The translations under genes and the position numbers were made by a program. DNA of 64,000 bases from Pseudoalteromonas luteoviolacea NCIMB 1942. Lineage in GTDB: Bacteria; Pseudomonadota; Gammaproteobacteria; Enterobacterales; Alteromonadaceae. The notes below the pieces were generated by a model. That model did no database searches and was not told the origin of the DNA. It was given only the letters and a program-made list of their open reading frames with translations. The stretch spans positions 32,261-96,260 of the forward strand of contig NZ_AUXT01000201.1 of the NCBI RefSeq assembly GCF_001625595.1, read 5' to 3'. Below, piece after piece: positions 43,978-53,125 of the stretch. The number at the start of each line of letters is the position of its first letter. Positions within the stretch are counted from its first letter, which is position 1.

Positions 43978-44775
43978 TTACTGTATTAATAGGTCCATAT
44001 CTGGCCGGTCGGTGACCAACATATGTTGTGGACTGTTTATAATACACAATTCTGGTGCTGCGCGGGTAATTGCGAGATGAGCGGTCAAGCTGGTGGTCCA
44101 AAACACCGGTTGCTTGTCCTCTTCGAAGAATATTGGCTCGCCGAAGTTTGGCTTGCTCAAGTTTCTAATACCAATTTGACTTGGATCGCCAAAATGAACG
44201 GGGATACCATGGGGAACTCTGCTAATACTGCCTGCCTGAATGGCTTTGATGATTTCTTGTGTATCCATAGGTCTTAAGCACACGACTTTATCGCCTGCAA
44301 AGGGGCCTACCGGTAAGCTGGGTATATTACTAATATACATTGGCAGTGTATGAGCTGGGCTAGTCGTCGAATGTGTAAAACCAAAACTATGCAAAACGTA
44401 ATCAAAGGCAATGTAACTGGCAAGTGCAAAAGTCACAAAATCTTCTCGCCATAATTGATGAATATTATTTACTTCATCAATAAGCTGCCCGTCTCGCAAA
44501 ATACGATACTTTGGTATATCACTACGGATATCGATATTACCACCAAGGGCATCTAAATGGTGGTCTCCCGGTGTAACGCTGGTTGCTAACAGTGGGCAGC
44601 AGTCATGATTTTGTAAGCAGTACTTTTGAAAGTCAAAGGCATAGACTTTGGGTAAAATGACAATATTACACTGGGTGAATCCGGGCACAAACCCATTGGT
44701 AGGGCCCGAGTAGTCACCTGCTCTTATCATTTCTCGAATCGCATTAGGTGCCGTTAAGGACGCCTTTGGATCCAT
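43978..44775 (-). CDS. Putative hydro-lyase, DUF1445/YcsI family
   Basis: A protein of about 265 residues of the D-glutamate cyclase-like hydro-lyase family. Family segments include NGFVPGFTQCNIVILPK, SFTF-like FDYVLHSFGFTHSTTSPAHTLPMYISN, RPMDTQEI and VPVHFGDP-like GIPVHFGDPSQIGI. In mammals a related protein interconverts D-glutamate and 5-oxo-D-proline, which fits the neighbouring pxpA. ATG 44775 follows a GGGGG site; the earlier ATG at 44802 is less likely. The reaction is inferred from family and context. Confidence 0.82.
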   Translation of the reverse strand: MDPKASLTAPNAIREMIRAGDYSGPTNGFVPGFTQCNIVILPKVYAFDFQKYCLQNHDCCPLLATSVTPGDHHLDALGGNIDIRSDIPKYRILRDGQLIDEVNNIHQLWREDFVTFALASYIAFDYVLHSFGFTHSTTSPAHTLPMYISNIPSLPVGPFAGDKVVCLRPMDTQEIIKAIQAGSISRVPHGIPVHFGDPSQIGIRNLSKPNFGEPIFFEEDKQPVFWTTSLTAHLAITRAAPELCIINSPQHMLVTDRPDMDLLIQ

Positions 44776-44829
44776 AATTCCCCCACGTAAGATACATGTC
44801 ATTATTAGCGCGGGCAGAGTAAAAGCGAA

Positions 44830-46668
44830 TTACTTTTTCAAACTTTCCATATCAATACTTACGGGCAAGCGTCCAAGTGCTTCAGCGTTTCCTAAAATCA
44901 CATTAGCGAGTGCCGTGTAAGCAGGTCCGCGCACATCATTTTTTTCAGTTACATCCACATTATAGGCATAGCTTGCTAAAACTGCCTGATTGTATTGTGC
45001 ATATTTTGAAATTTCATAGGGTGCTCGCAAACTAATAAATATGCTCGCTTTTTTATGCGAGTGCGCATATTGCATCAGTTTTAATAAAGCTTTGGGTTGC
45101 GCATGTTTTGAGAGCTCATAGCTTTTCAATTCTGCGACATCATCCATGCCACCAATTTCAGCAGCGCTCTGTTGAGGTGATGCGTGCGCGCTGATCACAA
45201 CATCAGCATCTGCAATAAATCGCTGTGCCCGTTCAGGCTTATAGGCTTGTAGGCTTGTGATGGTAACTTTGATTGACGCAGATGTTGCCTGTTGCAGGGC
45301 TTGCTTCATCGCCGTGGCTTTTTGCCTGTCAGGCATAATAAGGTGAATGTGTTGGCCTGCTTTAGGTTTAATTGGCAGCAAGCCGTCATTCTTCACATTG
45401 GTAATTGCAGCCAATGCAAGCTCTGCTTCTAACTGACGATGCTGAGGATTGCCTAAGGTCGCTTTTGCGATAGCGGTAGTTGGGCTGGACTGAAATTTCG
45501 CAATGCGTGCTTTTAAGCGCATAATTCGGTGATATGAAGAGGCCACTTCCTGTTGTTGCAGCTTACCCTCAGAGACGGCAGTTAAAATTGCGTCAAAAAA
45601 TAGCTCAAACTTTTCAATGTCTGAAGGTGTGCGCACAGGTATTGGCATCAGCGCAATATCGACGCCCGCTTTAAATGTTTCTACGACCGCATCAATAGGT
45701 GTGAAGAAATCACTGATCCCTGCCATATCTAGCGCATCGGTGATTGTAACACCTTGATAGTCCATTTCTTCGCGAAGTAATTTGTGCATGATTGCTCTAG
45801 ACATTGTGGCCGGGCGAATCATTCGTTCGCCTTTGCTGTTAATTATTGTATTGCTATCCAAAGCTGGATACTGAATATGTGCCGTCATGACCATACCCGG
45901 TTGCTGAGCCTGAATAATGTGTGCAAACGGCAGCAAGTCACGCTGCTTTATTTGCGAAAGAGAGTGCCCTACTTTTGGCAACCCGGTATGGCTGTCAACT
46001 TGTGTATCACCATGGCCTGGGAAGTGTTTCAAAGCTGAAATCACCCCCCTATTTTCAAAAGCTTTAACTTGGGCAGCCCCTAATTTGGCTACGCGATTAG
46101 GGTCCTCTCCAAATGACCTGACGTTGATCACTGGGTTTAATGGATTGGCGTTCACATCAACAGTAGGTGCAAAGTTCACATTAATTCCTAAGCTAGACAA
46201 CTCTTTAGCTATGACCGTGGCAACCTCCGTTGCATATTTATCACCGTGTTGAGGGTAGGTGGCTCCAATACTCATGTTACCGGTGAACGAAGTTGCTTCA
46301 GCCCTATTGATACGTGCAACGCGGCCACCTTCTTGGTCGATTGATATAAATATCGGAGTTTGGCTACTTTTCTGTAATTCCTTGGTGAGATTAACAATTT
46401 GTTCGGTACCTTGCACATTTTCAGCAAACAATATCACCCCACCAATTTGGTATTTCTGCAACAGCTTTTGAAGTGACGGAGGTAACTGTGTCATTGGTTG
46501 ACGGCAGTTACTGGCATCGCCTGTTTCGCAAAAGTAACGGAAATCCAGCATAAGCTTTTGGCCAATCATTTCACGCAAACTTGGCTGTGCATCAATTGCA
46601 CTTGAAAGGGGGCTGATTGTCATAATCGAGATGAAACCTAATCGTTTGAAAAATTTAAAAATACGCAC
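44830..46668 (-). CDS. Glycoside hydrolase family 3 (beta-N-acetylhexosaminidase-like)
   Basis: A 612-residue exported enzyme with a signal peptide ending near SSAIDA. The GH3 catalytic barrel has FISIDQEGGRVARINR, KHFPGHGDTQVDSHTGLP (the His/Asp acid-base loop typical of NagZ-type enzymes) and the nucleophile loop ITDALDMAGI. A C-terminal GH3 sandwich follows (about 400-610), which NagZ lacks. A periplasmic or secreted hexosaminidase acting on murein or chitin pieces is likely. It is last upstream in the run of minus-strand genes ending with the GNAT gene. Confidence 0.88.
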   Translation of the reverse strand: MRIFKFFKRLGFISIMTISPLSSAIDAQPSLREMIGQKLMLDFRYFCETGDASNCRQPMTQLPPSLQKLLQKYQIGGVILFAENVQGTEQIVNLTKELQKSSQTPIFISIDQEGGRVARINRAEATSFTGNMSIGATYPQHGDKYATEVATVIAKELSSLGINVNFAPTVDVNANPLNPVINVRSFGEDPNRVAKLGAAQVKAFENRGVISALKHFPGHGDTQVDSHTGLPKVGHSLSQIKQRDLLPFAHIIQAQQPGMVMTAHIQYPALDSNTIINSKGERMIRPATMSRAIMHKLLREEMDYQGVTITDALDMAGISDFFTPIDAVVETFKAGVDIALMPIPVRTPSDIEKFELFFDAILTAVSEGKLQQQEVASSYHRIMRLKARIAKFQSSPTTAIAKATLGNPQHRQLEAELALAAITNVKNDGLLPIKPKAGQHIHLIMPDRQKATAMKQALQQATSASIKVTITSLQAYKPERAQRFIADADVVISAHASPQQSAAEIGGMDDVAELKSYELSKHAQPKALLKLMQYAHSHKKASIFISLRAPYEISKYAQYNQAVLASYAYNVDVTEKNDVRGPAYTALANVILGNAEALGRLPVSIDMESLKK

Positions 46669-46944
46669 GAACTTTTGTGTTTAGAGTTTTTGTTTACTTT
46701 ATCATGCTATTCAACAAGATGAAGGGGAAAGCGTTAATTAGCACAAGGTTTATGAATAGCACCTGTATCAGCTATTTTGCACAGCGCTTGCAAAATGTAA
46801 CTGACTTGTTCGATCTAAAAGGATATACACCATCTATTTAATAGATACTGCATTATCCAAAACTAATTATAAGTAAGGGTAATTATCGCGGATACACTTT
46901 TTTGTAAATGCCATCTTAAGTTTATTTTTAAACTGATAAACGGC

Positions 46945-47679
46945 TTAGCGCACTGCGCTTCCAACATCTAACTTAGCAAACCAATCCAAAAACTCATGCA
47001 CTTGGTCACCTTTATAGAGCTTACCGTGATTGGGTGCCAAAATATCGATGTCTAGCTCTTTTACTCTAGCTATCCAGTTTTCTTTTGCTTTGTTTGAAGG
47101 CATCCAACGTCTGTGGAATTGCTCAATATGTTTAATGTGCTGGGCGAAATCTTCAACAAACTGAGTGCTTGATTCTGATTTTATCGCTGAGCCTACATTT
47201 GCTGACATAAGTATCTTAGCCGCAGGGTCATATAAGTGAAAGTTGCCTGCAGAATGCAAATAATGGGCTGGTAATAGGCGGAGCCTTACGCCACTTAGCT
47301 GGATTTCGCCACCGTCGTCATTGATGCCTTCATAGTTGAGGTTATCCAAGTCAAAATGGTCTATAAACCTGTCCCACAATGCAGGCGCATATAAAGTTGC
47401 ATTGGGCACTGCTTTATCCCATAGGCCCAAAGTAGAAATAATGTCAGGATCTTGGTGGGATGCGAAAACCGCTGTGAGTTTGTCGAGCTCCGTTTGCTGC
47501 AAAATGGCGGCAAGCATAGGAGAGAAGAGCTCAATGCCACCGGGATCCATGATCATTGATTCATATTGGGAATGGATGAAATACTGATTGACTGAGCCAA
47601 GTGTATTGAGCATTTCGTCATTGCGCTCAAGTATTAACCAACTGTGAGTTTTAGCTTTGTGCAGTTCTGTTAGTTTCAC
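46945..47679 (-). CDS. MBL-fold di-iron protein similar to the oxygen-binding sensor ODP
   Basis: A 244-residue metallo-beta-lactamase-fold protein without the flavodoxin domain of flavodiiron reductases. The metal motif is HQDPD (His75, Asp77, Asp79), with further ligand candidates His139 or His142 and His218 (APNHGKLY). The position where flavodiiron enzymes have SGD/SND with a bridging Asp reads SAN (Asn161). ODP-type proteins bind a di-iron centre and O2, and in Treponema ODP signals to a chemoreceptor. Here GTG 47679 overlaps the stop of a chemoreceptor-tip-like gene, so a sensing role is preferred over catalysis. Confidence 0.8.
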   Translation of the reverse strand: MKLTELHKAKTHSWLILERNDEMLNTLGSVNQYFIHSQYESMIMDPGGIELFSPMLAAILQQTELDKLTAVFASHQDPDIISTLGLWDKAVPNATLYAPALWDRFIDHFDLDNLNYEGINDDGGEIQLSGVRLRLLPAHYLHSAGNFHLYDPAAKILMSANVGSAIKSESSTQFVEDFAQHIKHIEQFHRRWMPSNKAKENWIARVKELDIDILAPNHGKLYKGDQVHEFLDWFAKLDVGSAVR

Positions 47680-48293
47680 CTTAATAGCCCTCGCAATGTA
47701 TGAATTTCACTTAAGTTATAAACTACAGCTGTTTTAATGGTTTTAGCAGCACTGGCGATAAAATCAGAAACTGATTGCAGGCTGTCGCTAAACTCGCCTG
47801 CATTTGTCGCTTCAACACGGCTAGTTACTGCAATATATTCAGCGCTTTGCATTTGTTTTTGAATGTCTTCGAAATGATTCTCAAGCTCGCTTAAAGCCTG
47901 AGATAAATGATTTGCCGCAAGGCGCTGTGACTTAACGGCCTTTGCATACATATTCTCTGCTTGATTGGTACATACTTGTTTTCTTAATCTGCAAATCTGT
48001 TCGTAATACTGGCTGCACCTAACAAGCTCTAACGCGACTTTAAAAAGTTGGTTAGACAGGTTAGAAATCTTGGTAGTAGAAGAAATGGTCTGTTCAGAAA
48101 ATTCGTCAATAAAATTGGTGATGGGCTTGAACCCAAGCGCCGCGTCCCCCGCTCTTAAAGCGACAACACGCGCGTTTTTCGCTGTTAACGAAAGGTTCTT
48201 TGCTTGGCTCAAAATAGCTTCTAAATTGGCAATGATCTGTGCAACTCGCACAAAGTTCTCTACCACTTTTGAGTCATCGCTTAAGCTCATCAT
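47676..48293 (-). CDS. Soluble chemoreceptor-tip-like protein, partner of the ODP-like gene
   Basis: A 205-residue, all-helical protein without membrane segments. Residues 34-70 (LSLTAKNARVVALRAGD, then GFKPITNFIDEFSE) follow the pattern of the chemoreceptor signalling tip and descending helix (LLALNAAIEAARAGE, GRGFAVVADEVR), but diverge from the strict CheA/CheW contact sequence. It lacks HAMP and sensor domains. A second region, EYIAVTSRVEATNAGEF (about 152-168), looks like another copy of the same pattern. Four-base overlap with the ODP-like gene suggests a complex. Whether it contacts CheA is unknown. Confidence 0.65.
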   Translation of the reverse strand: MMSLSDDSKVVENFVRVAQIIANLEAILSQAKNLSLTAKNARVVALRAGDAALGFKPITNFIDEFSEQTISSTTKISNLSNQLFKVALELVRCSQYYEQICRLRKQVCTNQAENMYAKAVKSQRLAANHLSQALSELENHFEDIQKQMQSAEYIAVTSRVEATNAGEFSDSLQSVSDFIASAAKTIKTAVVYNLSEIHTLRGLLR

Positions 48294-48465
48294 AGTTGGT
48301 TTCCAAAGATTACACCCTTATTAGATGTAGGACAAAAAACCATTTAATTCCAGAAATATAAACAATCTCTTTGTTTCGCCTCAACTGTCCAATTTATGTG
48401 ACTGTGTCTAATATTAAATTTGGTAAAAAATTAATTTATAAACCTTGTTTACTATGGACAACTAA

Positions 48466-50733
48466 ATGAATCAAGTGACCCAAAAGCTTTTGTTTAGCTT
48501 TTTCTTCCTTTTGGTTGGTTTATCTTTTGGGATTCAGATTAGCCAGCTTATTGAAAACCTGTTATTTGCAGAAGCCGGAATCTATGGCAATGAAGCATTG
48601 ATTGAACTGTTCAACTATTTCTCATTGGGAATAGTCGGATTCGTAATGGCGATAGTCACTGGCGGTGGCGTGATCTTCTTGGCACGAAAAAAACAACAAG
48701 AAATTGGTTTTGGGGAACATGGCGAGTTGTATTATGAGGTTTTCAAAGAGTCTTTAGTCGCACAGTTTTTAGTGTGTGAAAATGGTACTTTTTACGCTGT
48801 AAGTCAAGGACTGTGTGCGTATGTAAATATGTCCGAGGATGAATTAATCGAAACTGGGATAGTAAAACTTGTAGACGAAAAAAGTTTTAAAATGTTCCAA
48901 AAATGGCAAGACGGTGGGGAAGAGTTTGAGCAACTCGATCTGCACCTGGATTCTCAAAGTGGGGAGTTAGCCCATTTTATTGTTAGCTTGAATCACACGC
49001 ATCTTTCAGGTGTTTTTCTCGGCCAGTTAATCAATATTGCCGAACAAACTCAAATACAAAAACAACACGAACTGCTGGCTATTACACTCAGGTCAGTTGG
49101 CGATGGTGTGATATGTGCAGACACCGAGGGTAATATTTCATTTGTCAACCCCGTCGCTGAAGCTGTACTTGCTTTATTAGACCGAGAGGTGGTTGGAAAA
49201 CCCTTTCATGAAGTGATGTCACTTATTGATGAAGAAAGTAAAGAGCCTATATGCGACCCTATGGGATCTGCTATGGCCCAAATGCAGACTGTCTCGCTCA
49301 CCCAACTTGCCTGCTTTCGCAATCATTTGGGTCTAGAGTTTGCTATTGAGATTTCTTGCTCTCCAATTTTTCTAGGCTCTGATCAGATAGCAGGCGCGGT
49401 GTTGGTTTTTCAAGATGTAACAGAATCTCGATTACTGAGAAAGAAGATGGCACATCTGGCACATCATGACGCATTGTCAGGATTACCCAATCGATTGCTG
49501 CTGCAAGATAGATTGATCCAGGCATGCAAGAGGGCTAAGCGTCATAAGCACCAGTTTGCGGTTATTTTTCTGGACCTAAATAAGTTTAAATTAATAAATG
49601 ATACTTATGGACATGACTCTGGAGATGAGTTGCTTAAGCAAGTCGCAAAGAAGTTAACATCTACCATTCGAGCTTGTGATACGGTTTCTCGCATTGGCGG
49701 TGATGAATTTGTGCTACTCATTGATGCTATGGAAGACAGGCGCAATGTAAGGCATGTAATTGATAAGATATTTGCAGCAGCTAGCGGTGAATATGGTATC
49801 AAAACGACTTCAGTAAATATCTCATTTAGCGCAGGAATTGCACTGTACCCCAATGATGGAGACAACGCCGACACGCTCATGAAATGCGCAGACAGCGCCA
49901 TGTATCGTGCGAAAAAAGTAGGCCATTCAAACTATCAATTTTATTGTACCATGTTGGATAAAGAAGCCGAGTATTGCCTAGAGCGTGAAAAGGAGCTCGT
50001 CGTTGCCCTTGCTTGCGGTGAGTTTTTTCCTTACTTTCAACCCATCGTTAATGCACAAAGCCATGAGATAGAAAAGCTAGAGGTGTTAGCGCGATGGCGA
50101 CATGGAGATGATGTCGTTGCGGCGGAGCAGTTTATTGAAACGGCTGAAGAAGCTGGGATTGGCATTCAACTGAGTATGCAAGTTTTTGAACAGGCAATAG
50201 TTGCTTTCGCTGACTTGATTACACACAAACCCTCATTACTGTTGTGCTTGAACCTTTCGGTACGACATTTATTAGATGGCTCATTTCCCGAACAAATCAT
50301 AGACTTAATAGAAAAGTATCGATTAACTCCTAGCCAGTTTGAACTTGAAATTGCGGAGCGCCCATTACTTGAAAATGCTGATGAGCTATCCGATAGATTG
50401 GTATTGCTGAGTAAATTTGGGTTTAAACTATCTATAGATGATTTTGGGTTGGGGCAAACAAACCCTGTACTTTTAAAAGAGCTTCACTTTGATTCAATTA
50501 AAATAGATCCGAGCTTTGTTAGTGAAATCTATGGTACAGAGCAACAGGATGATTTGGCTTTAGTGATGATAAATATCGCAAAGAGCCTAGGTGTGAATTG
50601 TATTGCAGAAGGTGTGGAGAGCGAGTTCCAAGCAATGACTTTGGCGACTCATGGCTGTAACCAGTTACAAGGGCACTTTTTTACGACCCCCCTCTCGTTA
50701 GATGAAATTGAACGCATATTACGCAATGGCTAA
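48466..50733 (+). CDS. PAS-GGDEF-EAL cyclic-di-GMP protein
   Basis: A 755-residue inner-membrane protein. Two N-terminal helices (LLFSFFFLLVGLSFGIQI and LGIVGFVMAIVTGGGVIFLA) precede PAS-like regions, the second near residues 200-320 (TLRSVGDGVICADTEGNI). The GGDEF domain has an intact SRIGGDEFVLL. The EAL motif reads EVLARW, but other catalytic segments, such as LNLSVRHL, SIDDFGLG and IAEGVE, are kept, so phosphodiesterase activity is possible. It stands alone between convergent and divergent neighbours, so its signal is not evident. Confidence 0.93.
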   Translation: MNQVTQKLLFSFFFLLVGLSFGIQISQLIENLLFAEAGIYGNEALIELFNYFSLGIVGFVMAIVTGGGVIFLARKKQQEIGFGEHGELYYEVFKESLVAQFLVCENGTFYAVSQGLCAYVNMSEDELIETGIVKLVDEKSFKMFQKWQDGGEEFEQLDLHLDSQSGELAHFIVSLNHTHLSGVFLGQLINIAEQTQIQKQHELLAITLRSVGDGVICADTEGNISFVNPVAEAVLALLDREVVGKPFHEVMSLIDEESKEPICDPMGSAMAQMQTVSLTQLACFRNHLGLEFAIEISCSPIFLGSDQIAGAVLVFQDVTESRLLRKKMAHLAHHDALSGLPNRLLLQDRLIQACKRAKRHKHQFAVIFLDLNKFKLINDTYGHDSGDELLKQVAKKLTSTIRACDTVSRIGGDEFVLLIDAMEDRRNVRHVIDKIFAAASGEYGIKTTSVNISFSAGIALYPNDGDNADTLMKCADSAMYRAKKVGHSNYQFYCTMLDKEAEYCLEREKELVVALACGEFFPYFQPIVNAQSHEIEKLEVLARWRHGDDVVAAEQFIETAEEAGIGIQLSMQVFEQAIVAFADLITHKPSLLLCLNLSVRHLLDGSFPEQIIDLIEKYRLTPSQFELEIAERPLLENADELSDRLVLLSKFGFKLSIDDFGLGQTNPVLLKELHFDSIKIDPSFVSEIYGTEQQDDLALVMINIAKSLGVNCIAEGVESEFQAMTLATHGCNQLQGHFFTTPLSLDEIERILRNG

Positions 50734-50744
50734 TACGCCTGTTT

Positions 50745-51422
50745 TCATTTCCTTTGTTTGTTCAAAATTGCTGTGAGGCGAGGCGCAATTCTATTAGCTA
50801 TCGCGGCGTGTTTTTTGTGTACAACATGATAGGCCGGTGTTTCGAACAATGTATGACGGTTTAGATGCTCTAAAGCTTGTGGGATAGGCCATGAAGAGGA
50901 CATCACATATATTGCATATTCAAAGCGCTTTTCTTGTAGTAGGTGAGGCAATTTGCCTAATTGGTTAAGTTGATAATACCTATTTCTTCGTGAGGTTGGA
51001 AATTTGTTGAGAATTACTCGCATTGATTCATCGGTTGCTAAGATTGTTTTTGGGGAGGTTTGCAGCACTTGCAGGTTGCAAGGTACACCTTCAACACAAA
51101 GCAAAACAAACTGCACTTTTGTGAGCGGTGGGCCTACAGCGATTAATTCTTTGTAAGGCGAAAATATCTCCTTGGCGAGAATAACGTCGCCGTCAATATG
51201 TTGTGCCTGAATTTCATTGATTAAGCGGTGAGATGGGATAGCTACAAAATCGACGTCAATGCGCTCAGCTTGGTAAGCTTGTGCAACGAGCGGTAGCGCT
51301 TGATTTAAAACGCTTGGATGATCAATATATGAAATAGTCAGCTTGGTAGGCGGTGTTATATTAATTGTTGCGTAAGATGCAATGCTAAATGTCAAAATTA
51401 ATCCGATTATAACAATATTCAA
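50745..51422 (-). CDS. Periplasmic substrate-binding-like protein (SBP_bac_3 type)
   Basis: A 225-residue exported protein, starting at TTG 51422 with GGGA five bases upstream; a signal peptide (NIVIIGLILTFSIASYA) supports this start. The mature part follows the pattern of family-3 binding proteins (LTISYIDHPSVLNQALPLV, DGDVILAKEIFSPYKEL, FEYAIYVMSS) but is short. A cysteine pair lies in LLCVEGVPCNL. No transporter is adjacent; such orphan proteins occur often in this group and may serve sensing. Convergent with the GGDEF-EAL gene. Confidence 0.7.
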   Translation of the reverse strand: MNIVIIGLILTFSIASYATINITPPTKLTISYIDHPSVLNQALPLVAQAYQAERIDVDFVAIPSHRLINEIQAQHIDGDVILAKEIFSPYKELIAVGPPLTKVQFVLLCVEGVPCNLQVLQTSPKTILATDESMRVILNKFPTSRRNRYYQLNQLGKLPHLLQEKRFEYAIYVMSSSWPIPQALEHLNRHTLFETPAYHVVHKKHAAIANRIAPRLTAILNKQRK

Positions 51423-51895
51423 CTAAGCTATTCCCAAGTAATTTTCAGTAAATTGATTATACATTTCTACTTTAAAAAACGTGTTTTTTTTGACATTTTT
51501 GTGCATAAAAATCAATAAAGATTGAGTTGCGTCAATCCCGTTGCACACCGCATTTTCAGTGGTGTTATAGAACTGTATTTAATTGTTCACATTGCTTATG
51601 AGAATATGTCATTAAGCATTCATAAATATGTTTAAAAATTAGTTGACTTAGAGGGGTATCCCTATAAGATGAACATAGACAGAATTTCGGTCAGTGTTTA
51701 TAAATCTCCATTACGATGTTGTATAAGTGTTAGCTTGTAGTAGTACCGTCCTGAAGTTTTATCACCGGCAAAATTTAGGTCTATGCGCCCACAAGGGCAT
51801 AGGTTTGCCAGTTTTGTAAAAATAGATTCTCTTTAAGCAGTTTAGAGTTTGCTTTTAAGGATTGGCATTTATATTTTTTATCAGGATTTATTATT
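51423..51895. other. Long upstream region and probable leader of the cold-shock gene
   Basis: About 473 bases. The part nearest the csp gene (about 51660-51895) probably holds a promoter and a long 5' leader, as is usual for cspA-family mRNAs that act as thermosensors. A short hairpin around 51788-51810 (GGGCATAGGTTTGCC area) is possible. I do not see a definite cold-box. Confidence 0.35.
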
Positions 51896-52105
51896 ATGTC
51901 TAATACTTTAACAGGTACAGTAAAGTGGTTTAACGAGTCAAAAGGCTTCGGTTTTATCGCTCAGGAAAATGGCCCAGATGTATTTGCACACTTCAGTGCA
52001 ATCAAAGGCGACGGTTTCCGTACATTAGCTGAAGGCGAGCGTGTAGAGTTTAAACTTACTACAGGTCAAAAAGGTCCTCAGGCTGAAGAAATCGTTAAGC
52101 TGTAA
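51896..52105 (+). CDS. Cold-shock protein, CspA family
   Basis: A 69-residue OB-fold protein binding single-stranded nucleic acid. It has TVKWFNESKGFGFIAQ (RNP1 KGFGFI) and DVFAHFSAI (RNP2), with normal length and a conserved GQKGPQAEEI end. It acts as an RNA chaperone on cold shock or in stress. The long leader and the perfect terminator after it make it a single-gene unit. It is not possible to choose which csp paralogue it is. Confidence 0.95.
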   Translation: MSNTLTGTVKWFNESKGFGFIAQENGPDVFAHFSAIKGDGFRTLAEGERVEFKLTTGQKGPQAEEIVKL

Positions 52106-52125
52106 CTGTCACAGTTTAAACACCT

Positions 52126-52152
52126 AAAAAAGCAAGCTTAGCTTGCTTTTTT
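52126..52152 (+). terminator. Rho-independent terminator of the cold-shock gene
   Basis: AAAAAAGCAAGC (52126-52137), loop TTA, GCTTGCTTTTTT (52141-52152). A perfect 12-bp stem with a T-run. Confidence 0.93.
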
Positions 52153-52340
52153 AATGCCCAAAATTCATTCTCTCGACTATTATCTCATATCCCTACCTTT
52201 TACTACCTTGTTTATATTGTTAATTTAGAACATGTGCGTGCAATCAAATCGACATGAATTTGAACCTATAATGGGTCCTTTAAACTCAATCATGTCTATC
52301 TGCTCATGGAAGAATAAATCTTGTGAATACAGCATATAAT

Positions 52341-52358
52341 AAAATTGTCGACAATTTT
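52341..52358. promoter_or_regulatory. Perfect 18-bp palindrome, probable operator of the GntR regulator
   Basis: AAAATTGTCGACAATTTT reads the same on both strands. It lies just upstream of the promoter of the GntR-prp operon, a normal place for an operator or activator site. FadR-subfamily GntR proteins often bind compact palindromes centred like TTGTCGACAA, so autoregulation is a reasonable inference. A second core copy, ATTGTCGACAAA, occurs inside the GntR gene at about 52549-52560. Confidence 0.65.
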
Positions 52359-52370
52359 AGATTTATTAGG

Positions 52371-52399
52371 TTGACGTTAACGTAAAGTGTATCTATATT
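52371..52399 (+). promoter_or_regulatory. Sigma-70 promoter of the GntR-prp operon
   Basis: TTGACG (52371-52376), 17 bases, TATATT (52394-52399). The -35 is part of a ten-base palindrome ACGTTAACGT (52374-52383). The start codon is about 37 bases further on. Confidence 0.7.
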
Positions 52400-52435
52400 G
52401 TTGGCATTAACAGATTACATACACATAGGCTGATA

Positions 52436-53098
52436 ATGGGCTTTTTCCAAGAGCAGGCAGTAACATCCTCAGATAAAACGTTTTTTCGTTTGAGAGAAGA
52501 AATAGTTGAGGGTGAGATTTCTGCTGGAGCAAAGCTTAGTGAAGTTGAATTGTCGACAAAGTACGAGGTGAGTCGAGCTGTTGTTCGCGAAGCTATTAAT
52601 CGTTTGGAAGCGTGTAATATTGTTGAGCGAAAGGCAAATGTTGGTGCGCGCGTTGTTACTTTGACTGCTGAAGGGCTGCTTGAACTTTACCAGATCAGAG
52701 AAGCTTTAGAGGGGATGGCTGCACGCTTAGCGGCACAAAACATGCCTGAAACAGAAATAGACAAGCTTTCTAACTTGCTGGACGATCAGTTTGAGCTGGT
52801 TAAGCAAGGGCAATCATATTATCAGGAAGCCGGCGACTTAGATTTTCACTATCGCATTATTGTTGGCACTCAAAATCAACAACTTATCACCATGTTAAGT
52901 AACGGTATATACCACTTAGCGAGAATGTACCGAGTGCAATTAGGTATGACAGGCCCTCGTGTAACAACCGCATATGACGAGCATAAACATATCGTTAAGG
53001 CCATCGCAAATCGAGATGGTGAATTGGCGGAAATTCTTATGAGACGCCACATTCAATACTCAAAAAATAATATTGCCGTCAAATTATCTAAAATGTAA
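52436..53098 (+). CDS. GntR-family (FadR subfamily) regulator of the methylcitrate operon
   Basis: A 220-residue repressor. The winged helix has FFRLREEIVEGEISAGAKLS and SRAVVREAINRLEACNIVERK. The FCD effector domain follows, with metal-site residues of the type seen in AGDLDFHYRIIVGTQN and DEHKHIVKAI. GntR-type regulators take the place of PrpR upstream of prp genes in Shewanella and relatives (named PrpQ there, from memory). It lies 27 bases before prpB, so it is co-transcribed and probably autoregulated; a methylcitrate-cycle intermediate is a likely effector. Confidence 0.88.
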   Translation: MGFFQEQAVTSSDKTFFRLREEIVEGEISAGAKLSEVELSTKYEVSRAVVREAINRLEACNIVERKANVGARVVTLTAEGLLELYQIREALEGMAARLAAQNMPETEIDKLSNLLDDQFELVKQGQSYYQEAGDLDFHYRIIVGTQNQQLITMLSNGIYHLARMYRVQLGMTGPRVTTAYDEHKHIVKAIANRDGELAEILMRRHIQYSKNNIAVKLSKM

Positions 53099-53125
53099 AA
53101 GATCATCACAGGAGATAACACCACC

